Shown here piece by piece: positions 9,761-18,243 of a stretch of 64,000 nt of DNA. Both the position numbers and the translations under genes were made by a program. The notes beneath the pieces were generated by a model that made no database searches, had not been told where the DNA came from, and was given only the letters and a program-made list of their open reading frames with translations. This DNA comes from Microbacterium yannicii PS01. GTDB taxonomy: Bacteria; Actinomycetota; Actinomycetes; Actinomycetales; Microbacteriaceae. Position 1 is the first letter of the stretch. The number at the start of each line of letters is the position of its first letter. The stretch is from contig NZ_CAJF01000004.1 of the NCBI RefSeq assembly GCF_000304335.1, forward strand, positions 62,001 through 126,000, written 5' to 3'.

Positions 9761-10876
9761 ATGCCTGAACCGATCGAGGACTTCTACGCGGTGATCCCCG
9801 CCGGCGGCATCGGCAGCCGGCTGTGGCCGCTCTCGCGCGCCGATGCCCCCAAGTTCCTGCACGACCTGACCGGTTCGGGTCGGACGCTGCTGCGCGACAC
9901 GTGGGACCGGCTCGAGCCGCTTGCCGGCGCCGATCGCATCGCGGTCGTCACCGGCCGCGCGCACCGTGCCGCCGTGGAGCGGGTGCTTCCGGGCATCCCC
10001 GACAAGAACGTGTTCCTCGAGTCCGAGCCGCGCGACTCGACCGCCGCGATCGGGCTCGCCGCGGCGATCCTCTCGCGCCGCAACCCCGACGTCATCATCG
10101 GCTCGTTCGCCGCCGACCATGTGATCCGGGTGCCGCAGCTGTTCGACTGGGCCGTGCGCCAGGCGGTCGCCACCGCGCGCGAGGGCTACATCTGCACCAT
10201 CGGCATCCAGCCGTCCGAGCCGTCGGTCGGCTTCGGATACATCAAGAAGGGCTCCGCGCTCGCCGTCGACGGCGCTCCCGAGGCCGCTCTGGTCGACAGC
10301 TTCGTCGAGAAGCCCGACCTCGAGACGGCGAAGGAGTACTACGCCGATCGCAACTACCTGTGGAACGCGGGCATGTTCATCACGCGCGCCGACGTGCTGC
10401 TCGGCGAGATCGCCGAGAACGAGCCGCACCTGTACGCCGGCCTCATGGACCTCGCCGAGGCGTGGGACGACCGCGAGCTGCGGGGACCGGTAGTCGATCG
10501 CATCTGGCCGACGCTGACGAAGATCGCGATCGACTACTCCGTCGCCGAGCCCGCAGCCGCGCGCGGCCGGCTCGCCGTGATCCCCGGGCACTTCGACTGG
10601 GACGATGTCGGGGACTTCGCCAGTCTCGCCAAGCTGAACTCGGGCGGCCGCAAGAACGACCTCGCCATCCTCGGCGAGAACGCCCGGGTTCTCTCCGACG
10701 CGGCCAGCGGCATCGTGGTCAGCCAGACGCGGCGCGTGATCAGCCTCATCGGAGTGCGCGACATCGTGGTGGTCGACACCGAGGACGCTCTCCTCGTCAC
10801 CACGAGCGAGCACGCGCAGCGCGTGAAGGGCGTCGTGGACGCGCTCAAGCTGAGCGGCCGCGGCGAGGTGCTCTGA
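9761..10876 (+). CDS. manC: Mannose-1-phosphate guanylyltransferase
   Basis: 371-residue nucleotidyltransferase making GDP-mannose from GTP and mannose-1-phosphate for glycans. Residues 10-33 carry the signature IPAGGIGSRLWPLSRADAPKFL; FVEKPDLETAKEY near 180 is the second conserved block; WNAGMFITRADVLLGE follows. It is a short, monofunctional type: the C-terminal cupin isomerase domain of ManC/AlgA fusions is absent. It has no ribosome site, consistent with a leaderless message. A GGATGCCGCG hairpin follows the stop. Confidence 0.93.
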   Translation: MPEPIEDFYAVIPAGGIGSRLWPLSRADAPKFLHDLTGSGRTLLRDTWDRLEPLAGADRIAVVTGRAHRAAVERVLPGIPDKNVFLESEPRDSTAAIGLAAAILSRRNPDVIIGSFAADHVIRVPQLFDWAVRQAVATAREGYICTIGIQPSEPSVGFGYIKKGSALAVDGAPEAALVDSFVEKPDLETAKEYYADRNYLWNAGMFITRADVLLGEIAENEPHLYAGLMDLAEAWDDRELRGPVVDRIWPTLTKIAIDYSVAEPAAARGRLAVIPGHFDWDDVGDFASLAKLNSGGRKNDLAILGENARVLSDAASGIVVSQTRRVISLIGVRDIVVVDTEDALLVTTSEHAQRVKGVVDALKLSGRGEVL

Positions 10877-10896
10877 CCCGCCTGCTCGATGAGACG

Positions 10897-10919
10897 GGAT
10901 GCCGCGGGTCGCGGCATCC
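10897..10919 (+). terminator. Hairpin after manC
   Basis: Perfect 10-bp stem GGATGCCGCG / CGCGGCATCC with a GGT loop, 21 nt after the manC stop. No T-run follows, so termination strength is uncertain. Confidence 0.5.
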
Positions 10920-11061
10920 GGTATCGGCCGTGTATCGCGAGGTTGCGTCTTTGTAACCATTCCCTCGCGGGGGTGCTCGACGTATGCAACTTCCGCGACA
11001 CAGTGGGTAACTTTGTGCAGTCCCCCGTGAAGGACGCGGGGCCACCTATGTGGAGGCTGAG

Positions 11062-12210
11062 TTGACCATCTCACGCACCAAGAAGCTCATCGGCGTCACA
11101 GCCGCCGCGGGCTTGCTCATCGCCCTTGCGGGCTGCGGCTCCGCGCCCGAAGCGGACCCGACCGAAGGCGGCGACGCCGGCAACGTCGTCGAAGGCTTCA
11201 CCCCCTGCCTCGTCTCGGACGACGGCGGCTTCAACGACAAGTCGTTCAACCAGTCGGCGCTCGAGGGCATGGAGCGCGCGGCGGAGGAGCTCGGAGTCGA
11301 GGCGATCGAGGTCGAGTCCAGCTCGGCGAACGACTACGCCCCGAACCTCGAGAACCTCATCGCCGAGGGCTGCACCTTCATCGTGTCGGTGGGCTTCAAG
11401 CTTTCAGCCGACACCATCACCTCGGCCAACGCCAACCCCGACGTCAGCTACGCGATCATCGACGACTGGGCTGACAACACGGGCGCGACCAACGACGAGG
11501 GCGACGACATCGGCGACGGCACCACCGACGCGCCGAACATCAAGCCCCTCATGTTCGACACCGTGCAGGCCGCGTACCTCGGCGGCTACGCCGCTGCCGC
11601 ATGGTCGGCGCAGTCCGGCGTCAACAAGGTCGGCACGGTCGGCGGCATCCCGATCCCGCCCGTCACGATCTTCATGGACGGCTTCGTCCAGGGCGTCGAG
11701 AAGTACAACGAGGACAAGGGCGCCGCGGTCGAGACCCTCGGCTGGGACGTCGACTCGCAGCAGGGCTCGATGACCGGCGGCTTCCAGGCCAACGACACCG
11801 CCAAGCAGGCGATGCAGGGCATCCTCGACCAGGGCGTGGACGTCATCCTGCCCGTCGGCGGCCCGATCTACCAGAGCGCGCGTGACGCCATCACCGACGG
11901 CGGCTCCGGCACCGTCATGCTCGGCGTCGACTCCGACCTCGCCGTGGCCGACCCGTCGGTCGCCGACATGGTGCTGGTGTCGATCATGAAGCGCATCGAC
12001 GAGGCCGTCTACCAGGCCACCCTGGAGGCCTCCACCGGTGAGCTCGACGTCGCGCCGTACGTCGGCACGCTCGAGAACGAGGGCGTCGGACTGTCGGGCT
12101 TCGGCTCGTTCGAGTCGCAGCTGCCCGAGGGTCTCGCCGACGAGCTGGCGACCCTGCAGGACCAGATCATCTCGGGCGAGCTCGAGGTGACCTCGCCCAG
12201 CTCGCCGTAA
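11062..12210 (+). CDS. BMP-family nucleoside-binding lipoprotein
   Basis: 382-residue solute receptor of the basic membrane protein/PnrA family, anchored outside the membrane. A type II signal (TKKLIGVTAAAGLLIALAGC) ends in a lipobox LAGC. The mature part has the BMP-type DDGGFNDKSFNQSA segment and FMDGFVQGVEKYN. TTG 11062 is chosen because GGAGG (11052-11056) is 5 nt upstream; an in-frame GTG at 11050 sits inside that ribosome site. Followed by an ABC ATPase, two permeases and three nucleoside-salvage enzymes, so the ligand is probably purine and/or pyrimidine nucleosides. Confidence 0.92.
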   Translation: MTISRTKKLIGVTAAAGLLIALAGCGSAPEADPTEGGDAGNVVEGFTPCLVSDDGGFNDKSFNQSALEGMERAAEELGVEAIEVESSSANDYAPNLENLIAEGCTFIVSVGFKLSADTITSANANPDVSYAIIDDWADNTGATNDEGDDIGDGTTDAPNIKPLMFDTVQAAYLGGYAAAAWSAQSGVNKVGTVGGIPIPPVTIFMDGFVQGVEKYNEDKGAAVETLGWDVDSQQGSMTGGFQANDTAKQAMQGILDQGVDVILPVGGPIYQSARDAITDGGSGTVMLGVDSDLAVADPSVADMVLVSIMKRIDEAVYQATLEASTGELDVAPYVGTLENEGVGLSGFGSFESQLPEGLADELATLQDQIISGELEVTSPSSP

Positions 12211-12226
12211 GGCAGCGGGTACCGCG

Positions 12227-12257
12227 ACGCGGCCGGGTGGACTCCACCCGGCCGCGT
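12227..12257 (+). promoter_or_regulatory. Intra-operon hairpin after the BMP receptor gene
   Basis: Perfect 14-bp stem (ACGCGGCCGGGTGG / CCACCCGGCCGCGT) with a 3-nt loop, 17 nt after the receptor stop. Such a hairpin usually stabilises or partly terminates the receptor message so that it is made in excess over the membrane parts. Confidence 0.6.
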
Positions 12258-12340
12258 CCGTGCGGGGACCGTGTGACGGGAGGGCCTGCGGCCGGCCGGA
12301 TCTCTGGTGCCGTGGGCGAACGGATATATAAGGTGCACAT

Positions 12341-13858
12341 ATGAAGCTCGAGCTGCGCGGGATCACCAAGCGCTTCGGCTCCCTCGTGGCCAACGACCAC
12401 ATCGATCTGGTGGTCGAGCCCGGGGAGATCCACGCCCTGCTGGGCGAGAACGGGGCGGGCAAGTCCACCCTGATGAACGTGCTCTACGGCCTCTATCAGG
12501 CCGACGAGGGCGAGATCCTGCTGGACGGCGCCGTCCAGCGGTTCCGCGGGCCGGGCGATGCCATGGCCGCCGGCATCGGCATGGTGCACCAGCACTTCAT
12601 GCTCATCCCCGTCTTCACCGTCGCCGAGAACGTCATGCTCGGCCACGAGGACACCAAGGGTCTGGGCGCCCTCGACCTCAACAAGGCCCGTGCCCACGTT
12701 CGCGCGGTGGCCGACCGATTCGGGTTCGAGGTCGACCCCGATGCGCTCGTCGGTGACCTGCCGGTCGGCGTTCAGCAGCGCGTCGAGATCATCAAGGCGC
12801 TCTCGCGCGACGCCAAGGTGCTCGTGTTCGACGAGCCCACCGCCGTGCTCACGCCGCAGGAGACCGACGAGCTGATGGCCATCATGCGTCAGCTGCGCGA
12901 TGAGGGCACCTCGATCGTCTTCATCACCCACAAGCTCCGCGAGGTGCGCGCGGTCGCCGACCGCATCACCGTGATCCGCCTCGGAAAGGTGGTGGGGGAG
13001 GCATCCCCGACCGCCTCGAACGCCGAGCTGGCCTCGCTCATGGTCGGTCGCGCGGTCGAGCTGACCGTCCAGAAGGATGCGCCGCGGATCGGCCAGGGCG
13101 CCGGCCTCGAGGTCCGCGACCTGCGGGTCACGACCGCCGCCGGCACCGTCGTCGTCGACAGCGTGAGCTTCGAGGCGCGGCCCGGCGAGATCCTGGCGAT
13201 CGCCGGCGTCCAGGGCAATGGTCAGACCGAGCTGGTCGAGGCCATCGTCGGCCTGGCCGAGCGGGTCACCGGCTCGATCCAGCTCGACGGCGTCGAGCTG
13301 GTCGGCAGGAGCGTGCGCGCGCTCCTCGACGAAGGCGTCGGTTTCGTGCCTGAGGACCGCACCGAGGACGGACTCGTCGGCGGCTTCTCGGTCGCCGAGA
13401 ACCTCATCCTCGACCGCTCCGGCGACAAGGAGTTCGTCTCGGGCGGCACGATCCGCCGCGCCGTGCTCGACGACTTCGCGCAGGACCGCATCGCCGAGTA
13501 CGACATCCGGACGCAGGGTCCGGGTGTCCCCGCGGGCACACTGTCGGGCGGCAACCAGCAGAAGGTCGTGATCGCTCGCGAGATGAGCCGCGATCTGAAG
13601 CTCCTGGTCGCCGCGCAGCCGACGCGCGGCGTCGACGTGGGCTCCATCGAGTTCATCCACACGCGCATCGTCGAGACACGGGATGCCGGCATCCCGGTCG
13701 TGGTCGTCTCCACCGAGCTGGACGAGGTCGCTGCCCTCGCCGACCGCATCGTGGTGATGTATCGCGGCGCGATCATCGGCATCGTGCCCGGCGACGCACC
13801 GCGAGACCTGCTCGGCCTCATGATGGCCGGCGAGAAGCCAGAGGAGGCCGCCGCGTGA
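12341..13858 (+). CDS. Nucleoside ABC transporter ATP-binding protein (two ABC domains)
   Basis: 505 residues, two ATPase domains in one chain as in RbsA/NupO-type importers. Domain 1 has Walker A GENGAGKS (35-42), signature VGVQQRVEIIKAL and Walker B VLVFDEPTAVL. Domain 2 has a degenerate Walker A (GVQGNGQTEL, lacking the lysine), signature LSGGNQQKVVIAREM and LLVAAQPTRGVDVGS; this asymmetry is normal for the family. ATG 12341 follows AAGGTG; an AT-rich stretch at 12322-12330 might be an internal -10. The permease gene overlaps its stop by GTGA. Confidence 0.93.
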   Translation: MKLELRGITKRFGSLVANDHIDLVVEPGEIHALLGENGAGKSTLMNVLYGLYQADEGEILLDGAVQRFRGPGDAMAAGIGMVHQHFMLIPVFTVAENVMLGHEDTKGLGALDLNKARAHVRAVADRFGFEVDPDALVGDLPVGVQQRVEIIKALSRDAKVLVFDEPTAVLTPQETDELMAIMRQLRDEGTSIVFITHKLREVRAVADRITVIRLGKVVGEASPTASNAELASLMVGRAVELTVQKDAPRIGQGAGLEVRDLRVTTAAGTVVVDSVSFEARPGEILAIAGVQGNGQTELVEAIVGLAERVTGSIQLDGVELVGRSVRALLDEGVGFVPEDRTEDGLVGGFSVAENLILDRSGDKEFVSGGTIRRAVLDDFAQDRIAEYDIRTQGPGVPAGTLSGGNQQKVVIAREMSRDLKLLVAAQPTRGVDVGSIEFIHTRIVETRDAGIPVVVVSTELDEVAALADRIVVMYRGAIIGIVPGDAPRDLLGLMMAGEKPEEAAA

Positions 13859-15186
13859 GCGATCAGACACCCGGGGCCGGTCCCGAGCCGCTGAAGGGGC
13901 TGCCGCCCGAGCAGCTGCCCTCGGTGTCGGGACCCCTCACCGGCTCGCCGAGCCCGGCCGACGTCCCTGCGGCACCGCGCCAGAACGTCTTCATCAAGGA
14001 CCTGCTCCGCAGCAGCTGGGTCACCACCCTGCTGGCGATCGTCGTGGCGATGATCGTGGGCGGCATCCTGATGGCGCTCACCGATGAAGAGGTGCGAGAA
14101 GCATCGGGGTACTTCTTCGCCCGCCCCGGCGACACCCTCGGCGCCGTCTGGAACGCCGTGTACGGCGGCTACGAGGCCATGTTCCGCGGGGCGATCTTCA
14201 ACCCGCGCGCGAACGACTTCGCGACCCAGATCCGGCCGCTGACGAACACCCTCGGGTTCGCGGCTCCGCTGATCGCCGCGGGTCTCGGTGTCGCACTGGC
14301 GTTCCGCGTGGGCCTGTTCAACATCGGCGGCCGTGGTCAGATCCTCATCGCGTGCGCGGTGGCGGCGCTGCTGACCTTCAACCTCGACCTGCCGATCTTC
14401 CTCCAGCTGCCGCTCACGCTCGCGGCCGGCATCGCCGGCGGCGCGATCTGGGGCGGCATCGTCGGCGTGCTGAAGGCCCGCACCGGTGCGCACGAGGTGA
14501 TCCTCACGATCATGCTCAACTACGTCGCGTTCTACCTCGTGACGTGGATGGTGCGCACCCCCGGCATCCTGCAGCGCCCCGCCGGCGACCAGCCGATCTC
14601 GGGGGCCACGCCCGCGAACGCCCAGTTCCCCGAGCTCCTCGGGCCGCGGTTCCCGCTGCTGGACTGGGGCTTCGTCATCGTCATCGGCGCGACGGTGTTC
14701 GTGTGGTGGCTGGTGGAGCGCTCGAGCCTCGGCTTCCGCCTGCGCGCGGTGGGCGAGAACCCGCACGCGGCGCGCGCGGCGGGCATCTCGGTGCAGCGCA
14801 TGTACATCTACGCCATGCTCTTCGCCGGCGGTCTCGCGGGTCTGGCGGGCATGAACCAGATCCAGGGCTCGGTCACCACCGGCTTCGACGGCCTCATCGA
14901 CGCCGGCATCGGCTTCGACGCGATCACGGTCGCGCTCCTGGGCCGCAGCCGCGCGTGGGGCGTGTTCGCCGCCGGCATCCTGTTCGGCGCACTGAAAGCG
15001 GGCTCGTTCACGATGCAGGCCTCGCAGGACATCCCCGTCGACATCGTGCTCGTCGTGCAGTCCCTCATCGTGCTGTTCATCGCCGCTCCGCCCCTCATCC
15101 GCACGATCTTCTTCCTTCCGAAGACGGATGCCGAGAAGGCCGCCAAGGCGAGAGCCAAGGCCGCGAAGAAGGCGGTGGCGGCATGA
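13855..15186 (+). CDS. Nucleoside ABC transporter permease, subunit 1
   Basis: 443-residue membrane subunit (BPD_transp_2/RbsC-like). A ~55-residue proline-rich cytoplasmic N-terminus precedes about ten helices; GLFNIGGRGQILIA near 155 and HEVILTIMLNYVAFYLV are typical of the NupP group. The C-terminal tail is lysine/alanine rich (KAAKARAKAAKK). GTG 13855 overlaps the ATPase stop (GTGA), and its own stop overlaps the next start (ATGA). Confidence 0.92.
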   Translation: MSDQTPGAGPEPLKGLPPEQLPSVSGPLTGSPSPADVPAAPRQNVFIKDLLRSSWVTTLLAIVVAMIVGGILMALTDEEVREASGYFFARPGDTLGAVWNAVYGGYEAMFRGAIFNPRANDFATQIRPLTNTLGFAAPLIAAGLGVALAFRVGLFNIGGRGQILIACAVAALLTFNLDLPIFLQLPLTLAAGIAGGAIWGGIVGVLKARTGAHEVILTIMLNYVAFYLVTWMVRTPGILQRPAGDQPISGATPANAQFPELLGPRFPLLDWGFVIVIGATVFVWWLVERSSLGFRLRAVGENPHAARAAGISVQRMYIYAMLFAGGLAGLAGMNQIQGSVTTGFDGLIDAGIGFDAITVALLGRSRAWGVFAAGILFGALKAGSFTMQASQDIPVDIVLVVQSLIVLFIAAPPLIRTIFFLPKTDAEKAAKARAKAAKKAVAA

Positions 15187-16472
15187 CGCTCACATCCGCT
15201 CCCGCGCCGACGCCCGCCGGCACCGTGCAGCTGGCCACCGTGAAGGTGCGGCACTTCAAGATGCCGATCACGCTGGCCATCGCCACGATCCTCATCGGGC
15301 TGCTCTTCCTGCTCGTGCCGCGCGACGGCGTCAGCACCTTCCGGCTCGGCGACCCGGCATCATCGATCGGCCTGCCCAATGTCAGCGTCCCGACGGCGCT
15401 GACGAGCTGGATCGTCTTCGCGATCCTGGTCGTCTTGACGCTGTGGGCGTTCTGGGAGGCCTACTCGTACCGTCGTCCCGGCCTCTGGCTGGCGATCGTC
15501 TTCGGTGTGCTGGCCGTCTTCGGGTTCCTGGTGTGGGCGGCCGCCGGAGGTCTCGTGCCGGTCACGGGGCTGCTGTTCGGGGCCCTCTCGCTGTCGGTGC
15601 CGCTGATCTTCGGCGCCCTCGGCGGCGTCATCGGTGAACGCGTCGGCGTCGTGAACGTCGCGATCGAGGGCCAGTTCCTCTTCGGCGCATTCAGCGCCGC
15701 ACTCCTGGCGAGCATCACCCACAACCCGTTCGTCGGGCTGGTCGGTGCGATGGTGGGCGGCGTGCTGGTCGCGTTCGTGCTCGCCGCGTTCTCGATCAAG
15801 TACCTCGTCGACCAGGTCATCGTCGGCGTCGTGCTCAACGTGCTGGTCACCGGGCTCACCGGTTTCCTCTACGGCGCGCTGCTCGTGCCGAACGAGGCCG
15901 AGCTGAACCGGCCGGTGCGCTTCACGCGGTGGGAGATCCCGCTCCTCGGCGACATCCCGATCATCGGCCCCGTGCTGTTCAACCAGACGTTCATCGTCTA
16001 CCTGATGTACATCACGGTGGCCGTCGTGGCGTGGGGCCTGTACCGCACGCGGTGGGGCCTCCGGCTCCGCGCCGTGGGCGAGCACCCGCAGGCGGCCGAC
16101 ACCGTGGGTATCAAGGTGAACTCCACCCGCTTCTGGAACGTCTCGCTCGCGGGTGCGATCGCCGGCATCGGGGGCGCGTACTTCACCCTCGTCTCGGTCG
16201 GCCAGTTCACGAAGGAGATGACCGCGGGGCTCGGCTTCATCGCCCTCGCCGCCGTGATCTTCGGGCGGTGGGACCCGATCCGGGCGACGCTGGCCGCGCT
16301 GCTGTTCGGGTTCGCGACGAACCTGCAGAACCTGCTGACGGTGCTGCGCACGCCGATTCCGAGCGAGTTCATGCTGATGCTGCCGTACATCGTGACGATC
16401 ATCGCGGTGGCTGGTTTCGCAGGGCAGATCCGAGGTCCGGCCGCCGCCGGCAAGCCGTACATCAAGGGATGA
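15183..16472 (+). CDS. Nucleoside ABC transporter permease, subunit 2
   Basis: 429-residue partner permease (NupQ-like). About ten hydrophobic spans; IGERVGVVNVAIEGQFLFGAF and DQVIVGVVLNVLVTG are diagnostic for this group, and GLRLRAVGEHPQAADTVGI is the cytoplasmic coupling loop, matching FRLRAVGENPHAARAAGI in subunit 1. ATG 15183 is set by the ATGA overlap with subunit 1, although the frame stays open far upstream. The cytidine deaminase start overlaps its stop. Confidence 0.92.
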   Translation: MTLTSAPAPTPAGTVQLATVKVRHFKMPITLAIATILIGLLFLLVPRDGVSTFRLGDPASSIGLPNVSVPTALTSWIVFAILVVLTLWAFWEAYSYRRPGLWLAIVFGVLAVFGFLVWAAAGGLVPVTGLLFGALSLSVPLIFGALGGVIGERVGVVNVAIEGQFLFGAFSAALLASITHNPFVGLVGAMVGGVLVAFVLAAFSIKYLVDQVIVGVVLNVLVTGLTGFLYGALLVPNEAELNRPVRFTRWEIPLLGDIPIIGPVLFNQTFIVYLMYITVAVVAWGLYRTRWGLRLRAVGEHPQAADTVGIKVNSTRFWNVSLAGAIAGIGGAYFTLVSVGQFTKEMTAGLGFIALAAVIFGRWDPIRATLAALLFGFATNLQNLLTVLRTPIPSEFMLMLPYIVTIIAVAGFAGQIRGPAAAGKPYIKG

Positions 16473-16876
16473 CTGTGACCGATATCGACTGGGATGAGCT
16501 GCGGTCCGCCGCGACCGATGCGATGAAGCGCGCCTACGCGCCGTACTCGCGATACAAGGTGGGTGCTGCGGCGCTGGTCACCGACGGGCGCATCGTGACG
16601 GGCTGCAACGTCGAGAACGCGTCCTACGGCGTCACGCTGTGCGCCGAGTGCGGGCTCGTCAGCGAACTGGCGATGTCAGGCGGCGGAGGCCTCGTGGCCT
16701 TCGTCTGCGTCAACGCACAGGGCGACACGATCATGCCGTGCGGCCGGTGCCGCCAGCTGCTGTACGAGTTCGCGATCCCGGGCATGCTGCTCGAGACGGT
16801 CTCGGGCATCCGCACCATCGACGAGGTGCTGCCCGACGCCTTCGGTCCCCGCGATCTCGAGGACGCAGGGCGATGA
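16469..16876 (+). CDS. cdd: Cytidine deaminase
   Basis: 135-residue homotetrameric-type zinc enzyme converting cytidine/deoxycytidine to uridine/deoxyuridine. CNVENASYG (46-54), the TLCAEC active site with zinc Cys58 and proton-shuttle Glu60, and PCGRC with zinc Cys91 and Cys94 are all present. ATG 16469 overlaps the permease stop; GTG 16475 is a possible alternative. Its position after a nucleoside importer implies immediate salvage of imported cytidine. Confidence 0.96.
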   Translation: MTVTDIDWDELRSAATDAMKRAYAPYSRYKVGAAALVTDGRIVTGCNVENASYGVTLCAECGLVSELAMSGGGGLVAFVCVNAQGDTIMPCGRCRQLLYEFAIPGMLLETVSGIRTIDEVLPDAFGPRDLEDAGR

Positions 16877-18204
16877 CCGCCAGCGCGAGCGCTGAACCTG
16901 TCACAGGGCACGGACCGGGCGTCGAACCCCATGACGCCGTCGACGTCATCCGCACCAAGCGCGACGGGGGAGCCGTCTCGGACGGCGCGCTGCGCTGGAT
17001 GATCGACGCGTACACCCGCGGCTACGTCGCCGATGCGCAGATGGCGGCGTTCGCGATGGCGGTGCTGCTCAACGGGATGACGCGCGAAGAGGTGCGCGTC
17101 ATGACCGCCGCCATGATCGCCTCGGGCGAGCGGATGAGCTTCGCCGGTTTGGGCAAGCCGACCGTCGACAAGCACTCGACCGGGGGCGTCGGCGACAAGA
17201 TCACGCTGCCGCTCGCACCGCTCGTCGCCTGTTTCGGCGTGGCCGTGCCACAGCTGTCGGGGCGGGGCCTCGGGCACACCGGAGGCACGCTGGACAAGCT
17301 CGAGTCCATTCCCGGATGGACCGCCGCGCTCACGAACGACGAGCTCTTCGCGCAGCTGCGCGAGGTCGGTGCGGTCATCTGCGCCGCCGGGTCCGGTCTC
17401 GCGCCGGCCGACAAGAAGCTCTATGCGCTCCGCGACGTCACCGGCACGGTCGAGGCCATCCCGCTCATCGCCTCGAGCATCATGTCGAAGAAGATCGCCG
17501 AAGGCACCGATTCGCTCGTGCTCGACGTGAAGTTCGGCTCGGGCGCGTTCATGAAGGACGTCGACAAGGCCCGTGAGCTGGCCCGCACGATGGTCGAGAT
17601 CGGCACCGACTCGGGTGTCGCCACGACGGCTCTCCTCACGGACATGAACACGCCCCTCGGCCTTGCGATCGGCAATGCCAACGAGGTGCGCGAGTCGGTC
17701 GAGGTCCTCGCCGGAGGCGGACCCGCCGACGTCGTGGAACTGACCCTCGCTCTGGCGCGAGAGATGCTCGCGCTCGCAGGGCAGCCGGACGCCGACGTCG
17801 AGGCGGCGCTGAAGGACGGCCGCGCGATGGACGCCTGGCGCGAGATGATCCGGGCGCAGGACGGCGATCCGGATGCCGCGCTCCCCGCTCCGCGCGAGAC
17901 CCACACCGTCACTGCGACCGAGACGGGCTTCGTCACGGGAATGGAGGCGCTGCCCTTCGGCATCGCCGCCTGGCGCCTCGGCGCCGGACGCGCGCGTGCG
18001 GAGGACCCCGTGATGCACGCGGCGGGGATCGACCTGCACGTCAAGCCCGGCGATGCGATCTCGGCCGGTCAGCCGCTGTTCACCCTCCTCGGCCATGACG
18101 CCCACCGGTTCGAGCGCGCGATGGACGCGCTCGAAGGCGCCTGGTCGATCGGCCCCGACGCGCCCGACCCGCGGCCGCTCGTCCTCGAACGCATCACGGA
18201 ATAG
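16873..18204 (+). CDS. deoA: Thymidine phosphorylase
   Basis: 443-residue pyrimidine nucleoside phosphorylase that splits thymidine/deoxyuridine with phosphate. The phosphate-binding loop KHSTGGVGDK is at residues 100-109, followed by LSGRGLGHTGGTLDKLE and the IPLIASSIMSKKIAEG segment. Length is normal. ATG 16873 overlaps the cdd stop (ATGA). The first ~20 residues (ASAEPVTGHGPGVEPHD) are an unusual extension; its DNA at 16891-16908 weakly resembles the CCTGAGCCTGTCGAAGGG repeat found elsewhere here. Confidence 0.95.
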   Translation: MTASASAEPVTGHGPGVEPHDAVDVIRTKRDGGAVSDGALRWMIDAYTRGYVADAQMAAFAMAVLLNGMTREEVRVMTAAMIASGERMSFAGLGKPTVDKHSTGGVGDKITLPLAPLVACFGVAVPQLSGRGLGHTGGTLDKLESIPGWTAALTNDELFAQLREVGAVICAAGSGLAPADKKLYALRDVTGTVEAIPLIASSIMSKKIAEGTDSLVLDVKFGSGAFMKDVDKARELARTMVEIGTDSGVATTALLTDMNTPLGLAIGNANEVRESVEVLAGGGPADVVELTLALAREMLALAGQPDADVEAALKDGRAMDAWREMIRAQDGDPDAALPAPRETHTVTATETGFVTGMEALPFGIAAWRLGAGRARAEDPVMHAAGIDLHVKPGDAISAGQPLFTLLGHDAHRFERAMDALEGAWSIGPDAPDPRPLVLERITE

Positions 18205-18207
18205 GCT
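18202..18207 (+). promoter_or_regulatory. Possible internal -10 box for add
   Basis: TAGGCT overlapping the deoA stop codon, 36 nt before the add start. It could give adenosine deaminase its own message besides read-through. Confidence 0.3.
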
Positions 18208-18243
18208 GAGCGGGGCCTTCCCGACCCCCCACGAGGAGAACAC

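Noticed and set aside
14352..16472. Apparent 706-residue fusion ending in the second permease
   Set aside because: The upstream part is out of frame with permease 1 and meaningless; the ATGA overlap at 15183 marks the true start.
16891..16908. R3-like repeat in the deoA N-terminus
   Set aside because: Only about 14 of 18 positions match the core; could be chance.
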